The notes under the pieces: generated by a model
What the model was told of the DNA's origin: nothing
Seen by the model: only the letters and a program-made list of their open reading frames with translations
Databases searched by the model: none
Made by a program: the position numbers and the translations under genes
In this document: in pieces, positions 29,950-38,215 of the stretch
Numbering within the stretch: position 1 is the first letter of the stretch
How the letters are laid out: each line of letters begins with the position of its first letter
Origin: a virus
Length of the DNA: 46,338 nt
Reading direction: 5' to 3' (one strand)
Virus record (IMG/VR): IMGVR_UViG_3300044648_000043
Span: 1 to 46,338 of that record

Positions 29950-30225
29950 ATGGACCACACCGAAACCCTGGACGAGACGGCTGCGGCCAAGGCCGTGCGC
30001 CTCCTGGGCGGCCCTGTCAGGGCTGCCGACACCCTGGGCGTGGAGCGCTACCAGACCGTTCAATCCTGGCTCCGCAACCGGGTGCCGGCCGAGTACTGCC
30101 CGCTCATCGAGCGCGCCACTGAAGGGCAGGTCCGCTGCGAAGACCTGCGCCCCGACATCGCTTGGGACGTGCTGCGCATGCAGTCCGAGCCGTGGACCGG
30201 AGACGACCGCAGGAAGGCGGCCTGA
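29950..30225 (+). CDS. Cro-like (YdaS-type) regulator
   Basis: 91 aa from ATG at 29950 with AGGA upstream. AAAKAVRLLGGPVRAADTLGVERYQTVQSWL and RVPAEYCPLIERATEGQVRCEDLRPDIAW match the short Cro/YdaS family where the helix-turn-helix is followed by a PAEYCP loop. First gene of the rightward early operon and divergent from the CI-like gene. Confidence 0.88.
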   Translation: MDHTETLDETAAAKAVRLLGGPVRAADTLGVERYQTVQSWLRNRVPAEYCPLIERATEGQVRCEDLRPDIAWDVLRMQSEPWTGDDRRKAA

Positions 30226-30323
30226 TCGTGGACGGTTTGTTTTTTCGTGTCGCGCATGGCTCAGCAATTTGCCCGGTTGAGCCTCGCAACGCCACGCAAT
30301 CTTTCTGAGGAGCCTTGCGGACC

Positions 30324-30716
30324 ATGAGCCAACCCACCCTTCTTTCGGTCGAGGTTCCCCTCTCTGAGGTGATGCGCAAGCCAACCCTCGGCCGGGCCAT
30401 CGAATACTGCGCGGAGCTGGCCGGCTACAGCTACGACAAGGAGCTGGAGACCGCCCTGCAGAAGCATGGCGTGAAGGTTGACGCTACCCAGCTCACGCGC
30501 TGGAAGCAGGGCGCTGAGGGCATCAAGTGGGAGAAGTTCTGCGGCGTCATGGACGTGTGCGGCAACGACGCCCCGCTTCTGTGGATGAACTACTCCCGTG
30601 GCTACGACCTGCACGCCATGCGCCGGCGGGAGACCGAGTTGGAGCGCGAGCTGCGCCAGGCACGGGAAGAGAACGTGGCGCTGCGCCGCGTGCTGGCTGG
30701 AGGAGTGCCCGCATGA
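30324..30716 (+). CDS. Putative CII-position regulator
   Basis: 130 aa from ATG at 30324 (GAGGAG lies 11 bases upstream; a TTG at 30315 is closer than usual). Helical: LGRAIEYCAELAGYSYDKELETALQKHGVKVDATQLTRWKQG, a pattern suitable for DNA binding, then WEKFCGVMDVCGNDAPLLWMNY and a C-terminal coiled coil of RRETELERELRQAREENVAL. Located where lambdoid phages carry cII. Function by position only. Confidence 0.7.
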   Translation: MSQPTLLSVEVPLSEVMRKPTLGRAIEYCAELAGYSYDKELETALQKHGVKVDATQLTRWKQGAEGIKWEKFCGVMDVCGNDAPLLWMNYSRGYDLHAMRRRETELERELRQAREENVALRRVLAGGVPA

Positions 30717-30838
30717 CCCTCCACCACCTCCTGCAGATCCTCGGCGCCGGCCTCCTGGCCCTGATCGCTGCCGGACTCGTCGCCTGGCTGGTCGCCTTGC
30801 TTCAGGCCGCACAAGACGCGGGCGACCCGCACCACTGA
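30713..30838 (+). CDS. Very small single-span membrane protein
   Basis: 41 aa, below usual cut-offs. ATG overlaps the stop of the previous gene. One membrane span (LLQILGAGLLALIAAGLVAW) and a short acidic/His end (DAGDPHH). Function unknown. Confidence 0.65.
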   Translation: MTLHHLLQILGAGLLALIAAGLVAWLVALLQAAQDAGDPHH

Positions 30839-30845
30839 GGCAGCC

Positions 30846-31163
30846 ATGAATTTCACCAGCTCAACCGCAAGCCCGGCCGGCGCATCCGGCACCCAGCAAT
30901 CCCTTTCGCAGCATGCCAGCCGCGAAGTTCAGCAGCATGTAGGCGAAAGCCGCGACCGCCTGTCCGACGAGGAACGCGAGGCCGCCATCCACCGCGCTGG
31001 CAAGGCCATAGAGCACCACATGGCCCTGTACGCCGCCAGCAGCAACCTGGCAGACCGCGGCGATGCCGACCGGGCCAGGCTGCTGATGCAGCAGCTGATT
31101 GCCGGCAGGAGCGCGGCCTTCGTGGCGAAGCTCGAGCTCGAGAGAGGGCTTTCGCGTGCGTGA
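30846..31163 (+). CDS. Hypothetical early protein
   Basis: 105 aa. Ser/Thr/Ala-rich start, then a helical region (LSDEEREAAIHRAGKAIEHHMALYAAS). Ends overlapping the start of the replication gene by eight bases. No family recognised. Confidence 0.68.
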   Translation: MNFTSSTASPAGASGTQQSLSQHASREVQQHVGESRDRLSDEEREAAIHRAGKAIEHHMALYAASSNLADRGDADRARLLMQQLIAGRSAAFVAKLELERGLSRA

Positions 31164-32007
31164 CTACGGCAAGGTCCACAGCAAGTTCTGGTCGAGCGCC
31201 GACATCCGCGCGCTGTCCGATGACGGCCGGCTGCTGGCCCTGTACCTGATGACCAGCCCGCACACCACCATCGCGGGCGTGTTCCGCCTGCCGGACGGCT
31301 ATGTCTGCGAGGACATGAAGTGGACGGCCGAACAGGTTGCGGAAGCCTTTCGGGAACTGTTGTCGAAAGGGTTCGCTAACCGTTGCGAAACGTCGAAATG
31401 GGTGTGGATCGTCAAGCATCTGGAGTGGAACCCTCCCGAGAACCCGAACCAGCGCAAGTCGGCCGCCAAGGTCGCCCGCGGTGTTCCGCCGGAATGCTGC
31501 TGGCAGCCAGAGTTCATGCGGGTTTGCGGCCCATCCTTGGGCATCGAGACAGCCCCTCCGCCAAGCGCAAAGACGAACCCTTCGCTAACCGTTGTCAAAC
31601 CCTTTCTTAATCAGGAACAGGAACAGGAACAGGAACAGAAGAAGCCTACGGCTTCGTCGGCAGCAAAGCCGCCGACCTGCCCCTACGACGCCATCGTTGC
31701 CCTGTACCTCGAGCTCCTGCCTGAACTGCCTGGCGTGCGGGTCATGGACGACGAGCGGAAGAAGGGCCTGCGCAAGCGCTGGGAATGGGTGCTCACCACC
31801 TCCAAGCCGGACGGCGCGCGGCGCGCGGAGACGGCGGAGCAGGGGCTGGAGTGGTTCCGCAGCTACTTCGAGCTCGCCCGCGACAACGACTTCCTGATGG
31901 GCCGCAGCAAGCGCGGCACCGAGCACGGCAACTGGAAGTGCGACATCGACTTCCTGATGACCACCAAGGGCCTGAAGCAGGTTCTCGAGCGCACGGAGGC
32001 CGCATGA
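31156..32007 (+). CDS. Replication initiator / helicase loader (O-like)
   Basis: 283 aa from GTG at 31156, AGAGGG upstream. Residues 1-90 resemble a winged-helix initiator domain (VRDYGKVHSKFWSSADIRALSDDGRLLALYLMTSP...GVFRLPDGYV). A Gln/Glu linker (QEQEQEQEQ near 155) follows, encoded by (CAGGAA)4. The C-terminal ~90 residues (RKRWEWVL, WFRSYFELARDNDFLMG, WKCDIDFLMTTKGL) are the helicase-loading type domain found in phage O/P-like proteins. Directly precedes dnaB. Confidence 0.82.
   Translation: MRDYGKVHSKFWSSADIRALSDDGRLLALYLMTSPHTTIAGVFRLPDGYVCEDMKWTAEQVAEAFRELLSKGFANRCETSKWVWIVKHLEWNPPENPNQRKSAAKVARGVPPECCWQPEFMRVCGPSLGIETAPPPSAKTNPSLTVVKPFLNQEQEQEQEQKKPTASSAAKPPTCPYDAIVALYLELLPELPGVRVMDDERKKGLRKRWEWVLTTSKPDGARRAETAEQGLEWFRSYFELARDNDFLMGRSKRGTEHGNWKCDIDFLMTTKGLKQVLERTEAA
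31372..31594 (+). repeat. Candidate replication-origin repeats in the initiator gene
   Basis: TTCGCTAACCGTTG occurs at 31372-31385 and again at 31581-31594; the first copy extends to an inverted repeat TTCGC-N8-GCGAA. Four CAGGAA hexamers follow at 31612-31635. Lambda-like phages carry iterons inside the O gene, so this is a reasonable origin candidate, but two copies are few. Confidence 0.4.
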
Positions 32008-33371
32008 GCGCGATCCTGCGCATCCCGCCGCACAGCCTCGAGGCCGAGGGCGCCGTCCTGTCGGCCCTGCTGCAGAAGAACGCCGAGATCCTGAACGACA
32101 TCAACCTGCCGGCGGAGGCTTTCTACGACCGCCTGCACCGCAGCGTCTACGAGGCCATCCAGGCGCTGGTGCGAGCTCGCCAGCCGGTGGACACCATCAC
32201 GGTGTTCGAGCACATGAAGAACAAGAGCGACGAGGACGAGGACACGCTGCTGTCCTCCATCGTGGAGCTCACCTCCTACCTGCCGTCACCCTCCAACGCC
32301 CGGCACTACGCCGGGATGGTGCTCGATCGGTACACCTCCCGCCGGCTGGTGTCGGCCGGCGATGAGATCGCGCAGCTCGGCTTCTCCGATGGGCCAGTGG
32401 CCGACCGCCTGGACCGGGCGCAGGGGCTGCTGGCTGGCATGGCCGGCGAGAAACGGCAGGACGAGTGGACCAGCGCCTACGACGGGATGCTGGCGCACAG
32501 CGCGGTGCTCGAGCGCCGGCACGCTGGTGAGTTCGAGGCATGGTCCACCGGGCTGCCGGACCTGGACGAATACCTCGAGGGCGGCCTGCGCCCCGGCGAG
32601 CTCGTCATCGTCGGAGCTCGCCCCAGCCAGGGTAAGACGGCGCTGGGCCTGACCATCGGCACCAACATGGCGGAGAGCCGGCCGGTGGCGGTGCTGTCCA
32701 TGGAGATGTCGATGCTCGAGATCAACGACCGGCTGACGGCGATGCTGGGGCACCTGTCCATGAGCTCGGTCAAGCGCCCGCGCCGCGGCGAAGGGCTCGA
32801 GTGGAGCAGGGTGATGGACGGCGTGGAGAAGGCCAAGACCCTGCGCCTGAACGTCTGCGACCACGGCGGACTGAACATCAACCAGGTCCGCTCGAGGGCG
32901 CGCAATGCCAAGCGCCTGCACGGACTCGAGGTGCTGGTGGTGGATTACATCGGCCTGATGACCGGGCTGGACCCGAAGGCGAACCGGAACGCCCAGCTGG
33001 GTGAGATCAGCCGCGGGTTGAAGAACCTGGCGAAGGAGCTCGAGATCGCGGTGCTGTGCCTGGCGCAGCTCAATCGAAAGGCCGAGGAGCGCGCCGACCA
33101 GATGCCGCAGATGTCCGACCTGCGCGACTCCGGCGAGATCGAGCAGGACGCGGACGTGATCCTGTTCATCAAGCGGCCGATCATGGCCAACCCCGACCTG
33201 GGCGCCGAGTGGCAGAACTACGCGCGCCTGTCCGTGGCGAAGAACCGGCAGGGCCGGTGCGGCTACCTGGACCTGTCCTACATCGGCGAGCAGACGCGCT
33301 TCTCGAGCTGGGTCGGCCCGGCGCCGCAGAAGGCTCCGCCGCCCAAGACGACTCGAGGAGGTGCGCTGTGA
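32004..33371 (+). CDS. dnaB: DnaB-family replicative helicase
   Basis: 455 aa from ATG at 32004, overlapping the initiator gene by four bases. N-terminal DnaB domain (HSLEAEGAVLSALLQKN, FYDRLHRSVYEAIQAL). RecA-like core with Walker A GARPSQGKTALGL (Lys211), H1a VLSMEMS, Walker B VLVVDYIGLM, and the DLRDSGEIEQDADVILF motif. The C-terminus is a short basic tail. Unwinds DNA at the phage fork. Confidence 0.95.
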   Translation: MSAILRIPPHSLEAEGAVLSALLQKNAEILNDINLPAEAFYDRLHRSVYEAIQALVRARQPVDTITVFEHMKNKSDEDEDTLLSSIVELTSYLPSPSNARHYAGMVLDRYTSRRLVSAGDEIAQLGFSDGPVADRLDRAQGLLAGMAGEKRQDEWTSAYDGMLAHSAVLERRHAGEFEAWSTGLPDLDEYLEGGLRPGELVIVGARPSQGKTALGLTIGTNMAESRPVAVLSMEMSMLEINDRLTAMLGHLSMSSVKRPRRGEGLEWSRVMDGVEKAKTLRLNVCDHGGLNINQVRSRARNAKRLHGLEVLVVDYIGLMTGLDPKANRNAQLGEISRGLKNLAKELEIAVLCLAQLNRKAEERADQMPQMSDLRDSGEIEQDADVILFIKRPIMANPDLGAEWQNYARLSVAKNRQGRCGYLDLSYIGEQTRFSSWVGPAPQKAPPPKTTRGGAL

Positions 33372-33823
33372 GCGACTGGAACGCAATTCGTCGGTTCTAT
33401 ACGGACCTGGAGCCCGCCATCTTCAAGGCTGGCCGCAATGAGTGGGCCTGCGGAGACGCCTACCTGTGGGACTGGCAGGGCGGAATCTCGATGACGCCGA
33501 TCGAGCGCTGGCTTTGGTCGGACATCCGCGCGCTGGACGCGGTGCTCTATCCGCAGTACCCGGTGGGCCGGTTCTTTGTGGACTTCGCCAACCCGGTGGC
33601 CAAGGTCGCTATCGAGTGCGACGGCCAGGCGTTTCACCAGGACAAGGCGAAGGACGCGGCCCGCGACAAGACGCTGGCCGACATGGGCTGGAAGGTCTAT
33701 CGCTTCCCTGGCTGGGAGTGCCGCACCGACTTCAACGACGAGACGATGACATCCGGCAGCGCCTACCTGCGGCTGAAGGAGATCACCAGCCAGTACCGCA
33801 TTCGCCGAGGGACGCCCGCATGA
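33368..33823 (+). CDS. PD-(D/E)XK endonuclease-like protein (DUF559/Vsr type)
   Basis: 151 aa, GTG start overlapping the dnaB stop. TPIERWLWSDIRALD, FFVDFANPVAKVAIECDGQAFHQD (metal-binding Asp and Glu with Cys-Asp-Gly) and KTLADMGWKVYRFPGWEC match DUF559-like nucleases. Could act in DNA repair or recombination. Overlaps the next gene by four bases. Confidence 0.82.
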   Translation: MSDWNAIRRFYTDLEPAIFKAGRNEWACGDAYLWDWQGGISMTPIERWLWSDIRALDAVLYPQYPVGRFFVDFANPVAKVAIECDGQAFHQDKAKDAARDKTLADMGWKVYRFPGWECRTDFNDETMTSGSAYLRLKEITSQYRIRRGTPA

Positions 33824-34020
33824 CCCACCCCTTCGACCTAGACGCCGCCTGCACCGCAGCCCTGAAGCGACTGCAGGAAAGCCTGAACCGAAGCGCAGCG
33901 CAACACCGGATGCACCTCAACCGCCTTGCAATTTCCATTTGGGCTCGTCCGCTTCGGACGGCGGAGAGTCGCGCAGCGATTACACCGCCCGTAAGCGCCG
34001 GAAAGGAGTCGTATGCCTAG
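33820..34020 (+). CDS. Hypothetical small protein
   Basis: 66 aa, ATG overlapping the previous stop. Helical N-terminus (LDAACTAALKRLQESLNRSAAQ), less ordered basic C-terminus. No family recognised. Confidence 0.55.
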   Translation: MTHPFDLDAACTAALKRLQESLNRSAAQHRMHLNRLAISIWARPLRTAESRAAITPPVSAGKESYA

Positions 34021-34237
34021 CGCCAACGTGAAGGCGTTGCGGCGCCACACGCCGACACAAAGTGGCGTCACGCACGCGCAGGCCATGGAAGTCGGCAGGC
34101 GCTTCCACGAAGCCTCCGATGCTGCACCGACCATCGCACACGAAATGGACATCGATTACGAAACCGTGTGCGCCGTCCTCGGCGGGAGGTTATGGCCCGG
34201 CGTGCGCCGCTTCTGGATGGATAGGGTTTTCCCATGA
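34013..34237 (+). CDS. Small HTH-like protein
   Basis: 74 aa, ATG after AAAGGAG. HAQAMEVGRRFHEASDAAPTIAHEMDIDYETVCAVLGGRLW contains a helix-turn-helix-like segment. Possibly DNA binding. Overlaps the previous gene by eight bases. Confidence 0.62.
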   Translation: MPSANVKALRRHTPTQSGVTHAQAMEVGRRFHEASDAAPTIAHEMDIDYETVCAVLGGRLWPGVRRFWMDRVFP

Positions 34238-34258
34238 TTTTCTGCGAGGCGCAACAAC

Positions 34259-34441
34259 ATGGATAAGGCGGCTCTGTGGATTGGCTACGCCGTGATGCTG
34301 GCTGGTGGAATCGGAGTAACCGGCCTATGCCTGTGGCTGGCTGCCGAAGCCGCATGGAAGGCGTATCGCGCATGGCGCGGTTTCTTCAACATCGTCGAGG
34401 CGTTCGATGCTTTGCGCGAGAAGCGGGAAACCTCGGAGTGA
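34259..34441 (+). CDS. Small membrane protein
   Basis: 60 aa. One membrane segment (ALWIGYAVMLAGGIGVTGLCLWLAA is too long for one only if bent) then a basic helical tail. GAGGCGC lies upstream of the ATG. Function unknown. Confidence 0.62.
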   Translation: MDKAALWIGYAVMLAGGIGVTGLCLWLAAEAAWKAYRAWRGFFNIVEAFDALREKRETSE

Positions 34442-34481
34442 TTCTCCGCCATCAGGAAATCCAGCAGCCAAATGAAAACGA

Positions 34482-34730
34482 ATGACGCCGGATCACAAAG
34501 CCGCAATCCTGCAGCACCTGCTGAAGTTCGCCCGGATCGACCCGGAAGCAGCGATTCATGCAGCGGGCTGGTACGAAGCGGGGCAACCGTACCTGCTGGC
34601 CAACCTGCAGGCGAAGGTACGGCAGGAGGCGCGGCGTGCTGAGCGTGACGCTTCCCTTCCCGTCGCCGGACCTGATGCCGAACCGCAAGAACGGCCGGCA
34701 CTGGGGCAAAACCAACGGCGTCAAGGGTAA
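34482..34730 (+). CDS. Hypothetical protein overlapping rusA
   Basis: 82 aa. HKAAILQHLLKFARIDPEAAIHAAGWYEAGQPYLLANLQAKVRQEARRA is a convincing helical domain, seen upstream of rusA in related phages. The last ~30 residues lie in the shadow of rusA and are probably not constrained. Overlap with rusA is 95 bases. Confidence 0.65.
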   Translation: MTPDHKAAILQHLLKFARIDPEAAIHAAGWYEAGQPYLLANLQAKVRQEARRAERDASLPVAGPDAEPQERPALGQNQRRQG

Positions 34731-35004
34731 GGCCTATGACGACGCCTACATGCTGACCTACGAGGCCATGCAGCGCGGCGCGTGGGCGAACGTGACCGGC
34801 CGGGTGCCGGTGGTGCTGACCTTTCACGCGCCGGACAAGCGCCACCGCGACCTGGACAACCTCCTGGCGGCCAGCAAGGCGGCGCTGGATGGCGTGGCCG
34901 CGGCGCTGCACATGGACGACCGGGAGTTCGAGCCGGTGACGCTCAAGCGCGGGCCGGTGGCCAAGCATGGCGCGCTGGTGGTGCAGGTTGGGGGTGAGGT
35001 ATGA
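34636..35004 (+). CDS. rusA: RusA-family Holliday junction resolvase
   Basis: 122 aa from GTG at 34636 (VLSVTLPFPSPDLMPNRKNG). Catalytic Asp cluster in HAPDKRHRDLDNLLAASKAALDGV, the D-x-D-N signature of RusA. Resolves recombination junctions in concatemeric DNA. Overlaps ninB-like gene by four bases. Confidence 0.92.
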   Translation: MLSVTLPFPSPDLMPNRKNGRHWGKTNGVKGKAYDDAYMLTYEAMQRGAWANVTGRVPVVLTFHAPDKRHRDLDNLLAASKAALDGVAAALHMDDREFEPVTLKRGPVAKHGALVVQVGGEV

Positions 35005-35525
35005 GCGAAATCCTCCTGCGCGTAGAGCTGCACACCGAGGAGCAGGCCACCGCGGCGATGCGGCAAGCCTGGCCGTGGGCGAAGGAGCAGCTGCGCCAAG
35101 GCCGCGCGCTGGTGGCGGAGTACCGGCTGCTGGATGACGCGATCACCAATGCGCAGAGGGGCTACTTGCACGCAGTCGTCTTCCCCGACATCGCCCGGCA
35201 GGCGGTGGTCAACGGCCAGCGCTTCGACGCGAAGACCTGGAAGGAGTGGTATCGCTCGGAGTTCCTGGGCTTCGATGTCGTGACCAGTGTGGACCCGTTC
35301 ACCGGCCGCAAGCTGCGTCGCCGGGTGCGCAAGAGCACGGAAGACCTGGGGGTGCGCGGGATGATCGACTACATCGACCGGGTGATTGCGCATGCCTCCA
35401 CGGAGCTGGGCGTCACGGTGTCCGAGCCGCTGCCGCCGCACCTTCGCCCGCAGCGCCGCCGCAAGCAGGAAACGGTGGACCAGGACACGGGAGAGATCCT
35501 GAACCGAGAAGCGGTGGCGGCGTGA
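35001..35525 (+). CDS. ninB: NinB-family recombination protein
   Basis: 174 aa. LDDAITNAQRGYLHAVVFPDIARQA, FDAKTWKEWYRSEFLGF, RKSTEDLGVRGMIDYIDRVIAHA match NinB (lambda Orf), which binds single-stranded DNA-binding protein and helps recombination. The C-terminal 35 residues are Arg/Pro/Glu-rich and variable. Confidence 0.9.
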   Translation: MSEILLRVELHTEEQATAAMRQAWPWAKEQLRQGRALVAEYRLLDDAITNAQRGYLHAVVFPDIARQAVVNGQRFDAKTWKEWYRSEFLGFDVVTSVDPFTGRKLRRRVRKSTEDLGVRGMIDYIDRVIAHASTELGVTVSEPLPPHLRPQRRRKQETVDQDTGEILNREAVAA

Positions 35526-35574
35526 TGAAACCCGGAGCGGCAGCGGTTTCTGCCGCACAACAGGAGATGAAACG

Positions 35575-36120
35575 ATGAAGCTGACAAACTCGATTCGCAG
35601 CGCCTTTGTTCGCGCCGCGATGGATGACGTGCCGCAGATCGACTACGACGAGACGATCCGCAAGGCCGTCACGGAAGCTGCGCTGCGTGCGCTGCCGCCT
35701 GCGGTGCGCAAGGTGTACGACGACGAGAAGCTGCGCCCCTACCTGGAGTGCACCTTCATCCGCTGCGGCGATGTTTCCGTGAGTGTGGTGGGTCGAGACT
35801 CGCGCTGGAAGGAGCCGGAGTCGCAACTGCCCAAGCTGTCCAAGCAGGACCAGACGGCGCTCGACAAGCTCGCCGCACAGCAGAAGGAGCAGGAGGCAAC
35901 GCGCGAGGCCCTGCAGAAGAAACTGACCGCCGCCGCCTATGCCGTCAGCACGCGCAAAGGGCTGGTGGAACTGCTGCCCGAGTTCGAGAAGTACCTGCCC
36001 GCAGACGAAGCCGCGGCGAACCGCTCCCTGCCTGTCGTGGCCAACATCGTCGCCGACTTCACGAAGGCCGGCTGGCCCAAGGGCAAGAAGCCTGCCGCCA
36101 AGTCCAAGGCGACGGCGTAA
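35575..36120 (+). CDS. Nmad5-like protein (nucleotide-modification-associated)
   Basis: 181 aa. LTNSIRSAFVRAAMDDVPQIDY, IRKAVTEAALRALPPAVRKVYDDEKLRPYLE and a long coiled coil at 95-130 fit the Nmad5 domain family. The family occurs in phages with hypermodified DNA, but its activity is not established. C-terminus is Lys/Ala-rich. It may relate to the DpdA-like gene at 25434. Confidence 0.68.
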   Translation: MKLTNSIRSAFVRAAMDDVPQIDYDETIRKAVTEAALRALPPAVRKVYDDEKLRPYLECTFIRCGDVSVSVVGRDSRWKEPESQLPKLSKQDQTALDKLAAQQKEQEATREALQKKLTAAAYAVSTRKGLVELLPEFEKYLPADEAAANRSLPVVANIVADFTKAGWPKGKKPAAKSKATA

Positions 36121-36136
36121 CAACTCGCAGGCCCTG

Positions 36137-36595
36137 ATGACCTTCGGCCGCCGCATCACCGAATCCGCCGAGCGCCGAGCCTCCGAGCGGGAGGAGCGCT
36201 TTGCCCAGCGCTGCACGCCAAGCCGGGCGATTACGCCGGGCCAGTACGCCGGCACCACGCAGGCCGACGCCAAGCCGGAGCCGATGGTGCAGCACCAGGG
36301 CTACATGGCCGCGGTGCGCGACCTGGGCTACTGCATGCGCTGCCGCCGCTCCTGCCGGCCTCAGTTCTGCCACCGGGACCAGGGCAAGGGCATCGGCCTG
36401 AAGACGGATTGCCGGGAGGGCTGGCCGGGGTGCGCGGAGTGTCACTGGATCGTCGGCACCAGCGGGCAGCTTGACCGGGACGAGCGCCGCGCGCTGGAGC
36501 TGGAGCTTGGCCGGCGCACGCGGGAGGCGGTCAAGGCCGCTGGCACCTGGCCGGCGCGGCTGGGAATGTGGAAACCAATCGGAGAAACAGCGTGA
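36137..36595 (+). CDS. Zn-dependent nuclease-like protein (Ref/DUF1364 type)
   Basis: 152 aa. CMRCRRSCRPQFCHRD, KGIGLKTDCREGWPGC, CHWIVGTSGQ give a set of Cys/His pairs of the type seen in Ref/DUF1364 HNH-like phage proteins. ATG at 36137. GTG of the next gene overlaps its stop. Likely in the recombination group with NinB and RusA. Confidence 0.72.
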   Translation: MTFGRRITESAERRASEREERFAQRCTPSRAITPGQYAGTTQADAKPEPMVQHQGYMAAVRDLGYCMRCRRSCRPQFCHRDQGKGIGLKTDCREGWPGCAECHWIVGTSGQLDRDERRALELELGRRTREAVKAAGTWPARLGMWKPIGETA

Positions 36596-36816
36596 GCGGT
36601 TCAAAGAAGAAAAACGCCATCGGCCTGACCGAGCGCCAGACCGACATCCTGCGCACCTTCACCACGCTGGGCGACAGCAAGCTGGTAGCAGCCACCATGG
36701 ACATGAGCCCCAAGACCGTGGACGAGCACCTGCGCCGCATCACCAAGAACCTCCGGGTGCGCAACAAGGTGCAGGCTGCAGTCAAGTGGGACCGCATGCA
36801 GCGGGAGGCGGCATGA
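36592..36816 (+). CDS. LuxR-type HTH protein
   Basis: 74 aa from GTG at 36592 (GGAGA upstream). IGLTERQTDILRTFTTLGDSKLVAATMDMSPKTVDEHLRRITKNLRVRNKVQA is a stand-alone GerE/LuxR helix-turn-helix. Probably regulates late or early phage genes. Overlaps the next gene by four bases. Confidence 0.85.
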   Translation: MSGSKKKNAIGLTERQTDILRTFTTLGDSKLVAATMDMSPKTVDEHLRRITKNLRVRNKVQAAVKWDRMQREAA

Positions 36817-37346
36817 CCGGCGACCGCGAGACGATGCCATGGAAGACTGCCGAGCAGTTCCGTCAGTGGGCCGCATCGCGTTGCAGGGAGCGCGACGAAG
36901 CCTGCGGCTGCCTGATCTGGAAGGGCGCCACCACGAACAAGGGCACGACGCCCCGCGCCGCGGCCGGCGGGCTGTACTGGAGCGTTCGGCAGCCGGCGTG
37001 GATGCTGGCGAACCCTAGCAAGGCGCTCCAGCGCGTCGATGGCGTGATGCAGGGGGCCGAGTGCGACCCGCTGTGCATCGAGCCGACCCACATGGTGAAG
37101 CTCAGCCCATCGGCCATCCGCAAGGGCAAGCCCAAGTCACTGGCCGGGCGGCTGAACATGGCGCGCGCGGCGCTCAAGCGCTCCCCGGTGAGGCCGGAGG
37201 ACGTGCCGGAGATCCTGGCAGACAGCCGCACCGCGCGCGAGATCGCGGAGGAGCTAGGCGTCGGCCGGGAGGTAATCGAGAGCATCCGCAACGGGCGAAG
37301 CGCGCACGTTCGCACGGTCAACCCGTTCGCGCAGCTCCTGCGCTGA
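36813..37346 (+). CDS. HNH-type endonuclease-like protein
   Basis: 177 aa. N-terminal half: CGCLIWKGA, AWMLANPSKA, CDPLCIEPTHMV resemble phage HNH homing-type nucleases with a C-x-C-x-W start and C-I-x-P-x-H core. C-terminal part is HTH-like (AREIAEELGVGREVIESIRNGRS), a usual DNA-recognition attachment. Role in the phage unknown. Confidence 0.72.
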   Translation: MTGDRETMPWKTAEQFRQWAASRCRERDEACGCLIWKGATTNKGTTPRAAAGGLYWSVRQPAWMLANPSKALQRVDGVMQGAECDPLCIEPTHMVKLSPSAIRKGKPKSLAGRLNMARAALKRSPVRPEDVPEILADSRTAREIAEELGVGREVIESIRNGRSAHVRTVNPFAQLLR

Positions 37347-37373
37347 CAACGAACAACGACGGAAGGAATGGCA

Positions 37374-37562
37374 ATGAAAAAGGGCTTCCAAGCAATCGCT
37401 ACGGTTCTCACCCTTTTGGTGGTGGTGCCGATCTGGTACTACATCCTCTACCAGGTGCTGGTCCGGGTGCAGGCATCCGAGTTGATGTGGTTCCTCTTCT
37501 GGGTCTATGTGCCAGCGAACTTTCTGGCTGCGCTCATCCTCAAGCTGACCGCGAAGGAGTAG
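37374..37562 (+). CDS. Small two-span membrane protein
   Basis: 62 aa from ATG at 37374, AAGGAA upstream. Segments ATVLTLLVVVPIWYYILYQVL and LMWFLFWVYVPANFLAALIL. Located before the antiterminator gene. Function unknown. Confidence 0.66.
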   Translation: MKKGFQAIATVLTLLVVVPIWYYILYQVLVRVQASELMWFLFWVYVPANFLAALILKLTAKE

Positions 37563-37566
37563 GGCA

Positions 37567-38211
37567 ATGCTGGACACGAACACTTCGGATCGACCTGGCG
37601 CTGAGGAGCAGTACCTGCTCGCCACCTCCACCTCCGACCTGACCCTGAACCCTGACCGGGTGTGCGCGGCAACGCACCTGATCGCGGCAGGGCTGGTGGG
37701 TAACCGTATGGGTGAGGCGTTGAGCCATCTCCGTTCGGAGTGGGCCGGCGCCAGCAAGCCCCGCAAGGCCACGGAGGACGAGATCGCCGCCCGCGCCGCC
37801 GAACTGCCCAAGCGCCACGGAAAGCCGGACATCAAGCGGGCGCGCACGGAAATGCTGATCGGCTATGCAGTCGCCCTGCGGCACCGGGCGCACCAGATGC
37901 GCGGATGGAACCCGGCGATGGCGCTGCTGATCGAATGGGCCATCCTGCGGGACGTCGACCGCGATCTGCTCAGCCCGAGCCTGTACCACTTCCTTGCGCC
38001 TACGTGCCCGGTGTGCGATGGGCTCGGCAAGCGCCGGATGCCGGATGCGCCGGTGCTGGGCAAGGAATGTCACCACTGCGCCGGGACCGGCAAGTGGCCC
38101 CGCCCGCTCGGCGCCGAACAGGTGCAGGAGTGGCTGGCACGGTGCGCCGGCAAGGCAAAGCGGGACCGCGGCGCGCTGGTGCGTGGGGCGCCGATCTTCG
38201 GGGGAGAATGA
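37567..38211 (+). CDS. Antitermination protein Q-like, late gene activator
   Basis: 214 aa. Zinc-finger of the DnaJ type, CPVCDGLGKRRMPD followed by CHHCAGTGKWPRP, in residues ~148-178, as in phage Q antiterminators. N-terminal part is helical. Located just upstream of the late promoter/terminator pair at 39278-39450. That placement fits Q, which acts on RNA polymerase at the late promoter so it ignores terminators. Confidence 0.72.
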   Translation: MLDTNTSDRPGAEEQYLLATSTSDLTLNPDRVCAATHLIAAGLVGNRMGEALSHLRSEWAGASKPRKATEDEIAARAAELPKRHGKPDIKRARTEMLIGYAVALRHRAHQMRGWNPAMALLIEWAILRDVDRDLLSPSLYHFLAPTCPVCDGLGKRRMPDAPVLGKECHHCAGTGKWPRPLGAEQVQEWLARCAGKAKRDRGALVRGAPIFGGE

Positions 38212-38215
38212 GGGC

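Noticed and set aside
31612-31635. (CAGGAA)4 as phase-variation tract
   Set aside because: Unit length is six, so slippage keeps the frame; it only alters linker length.
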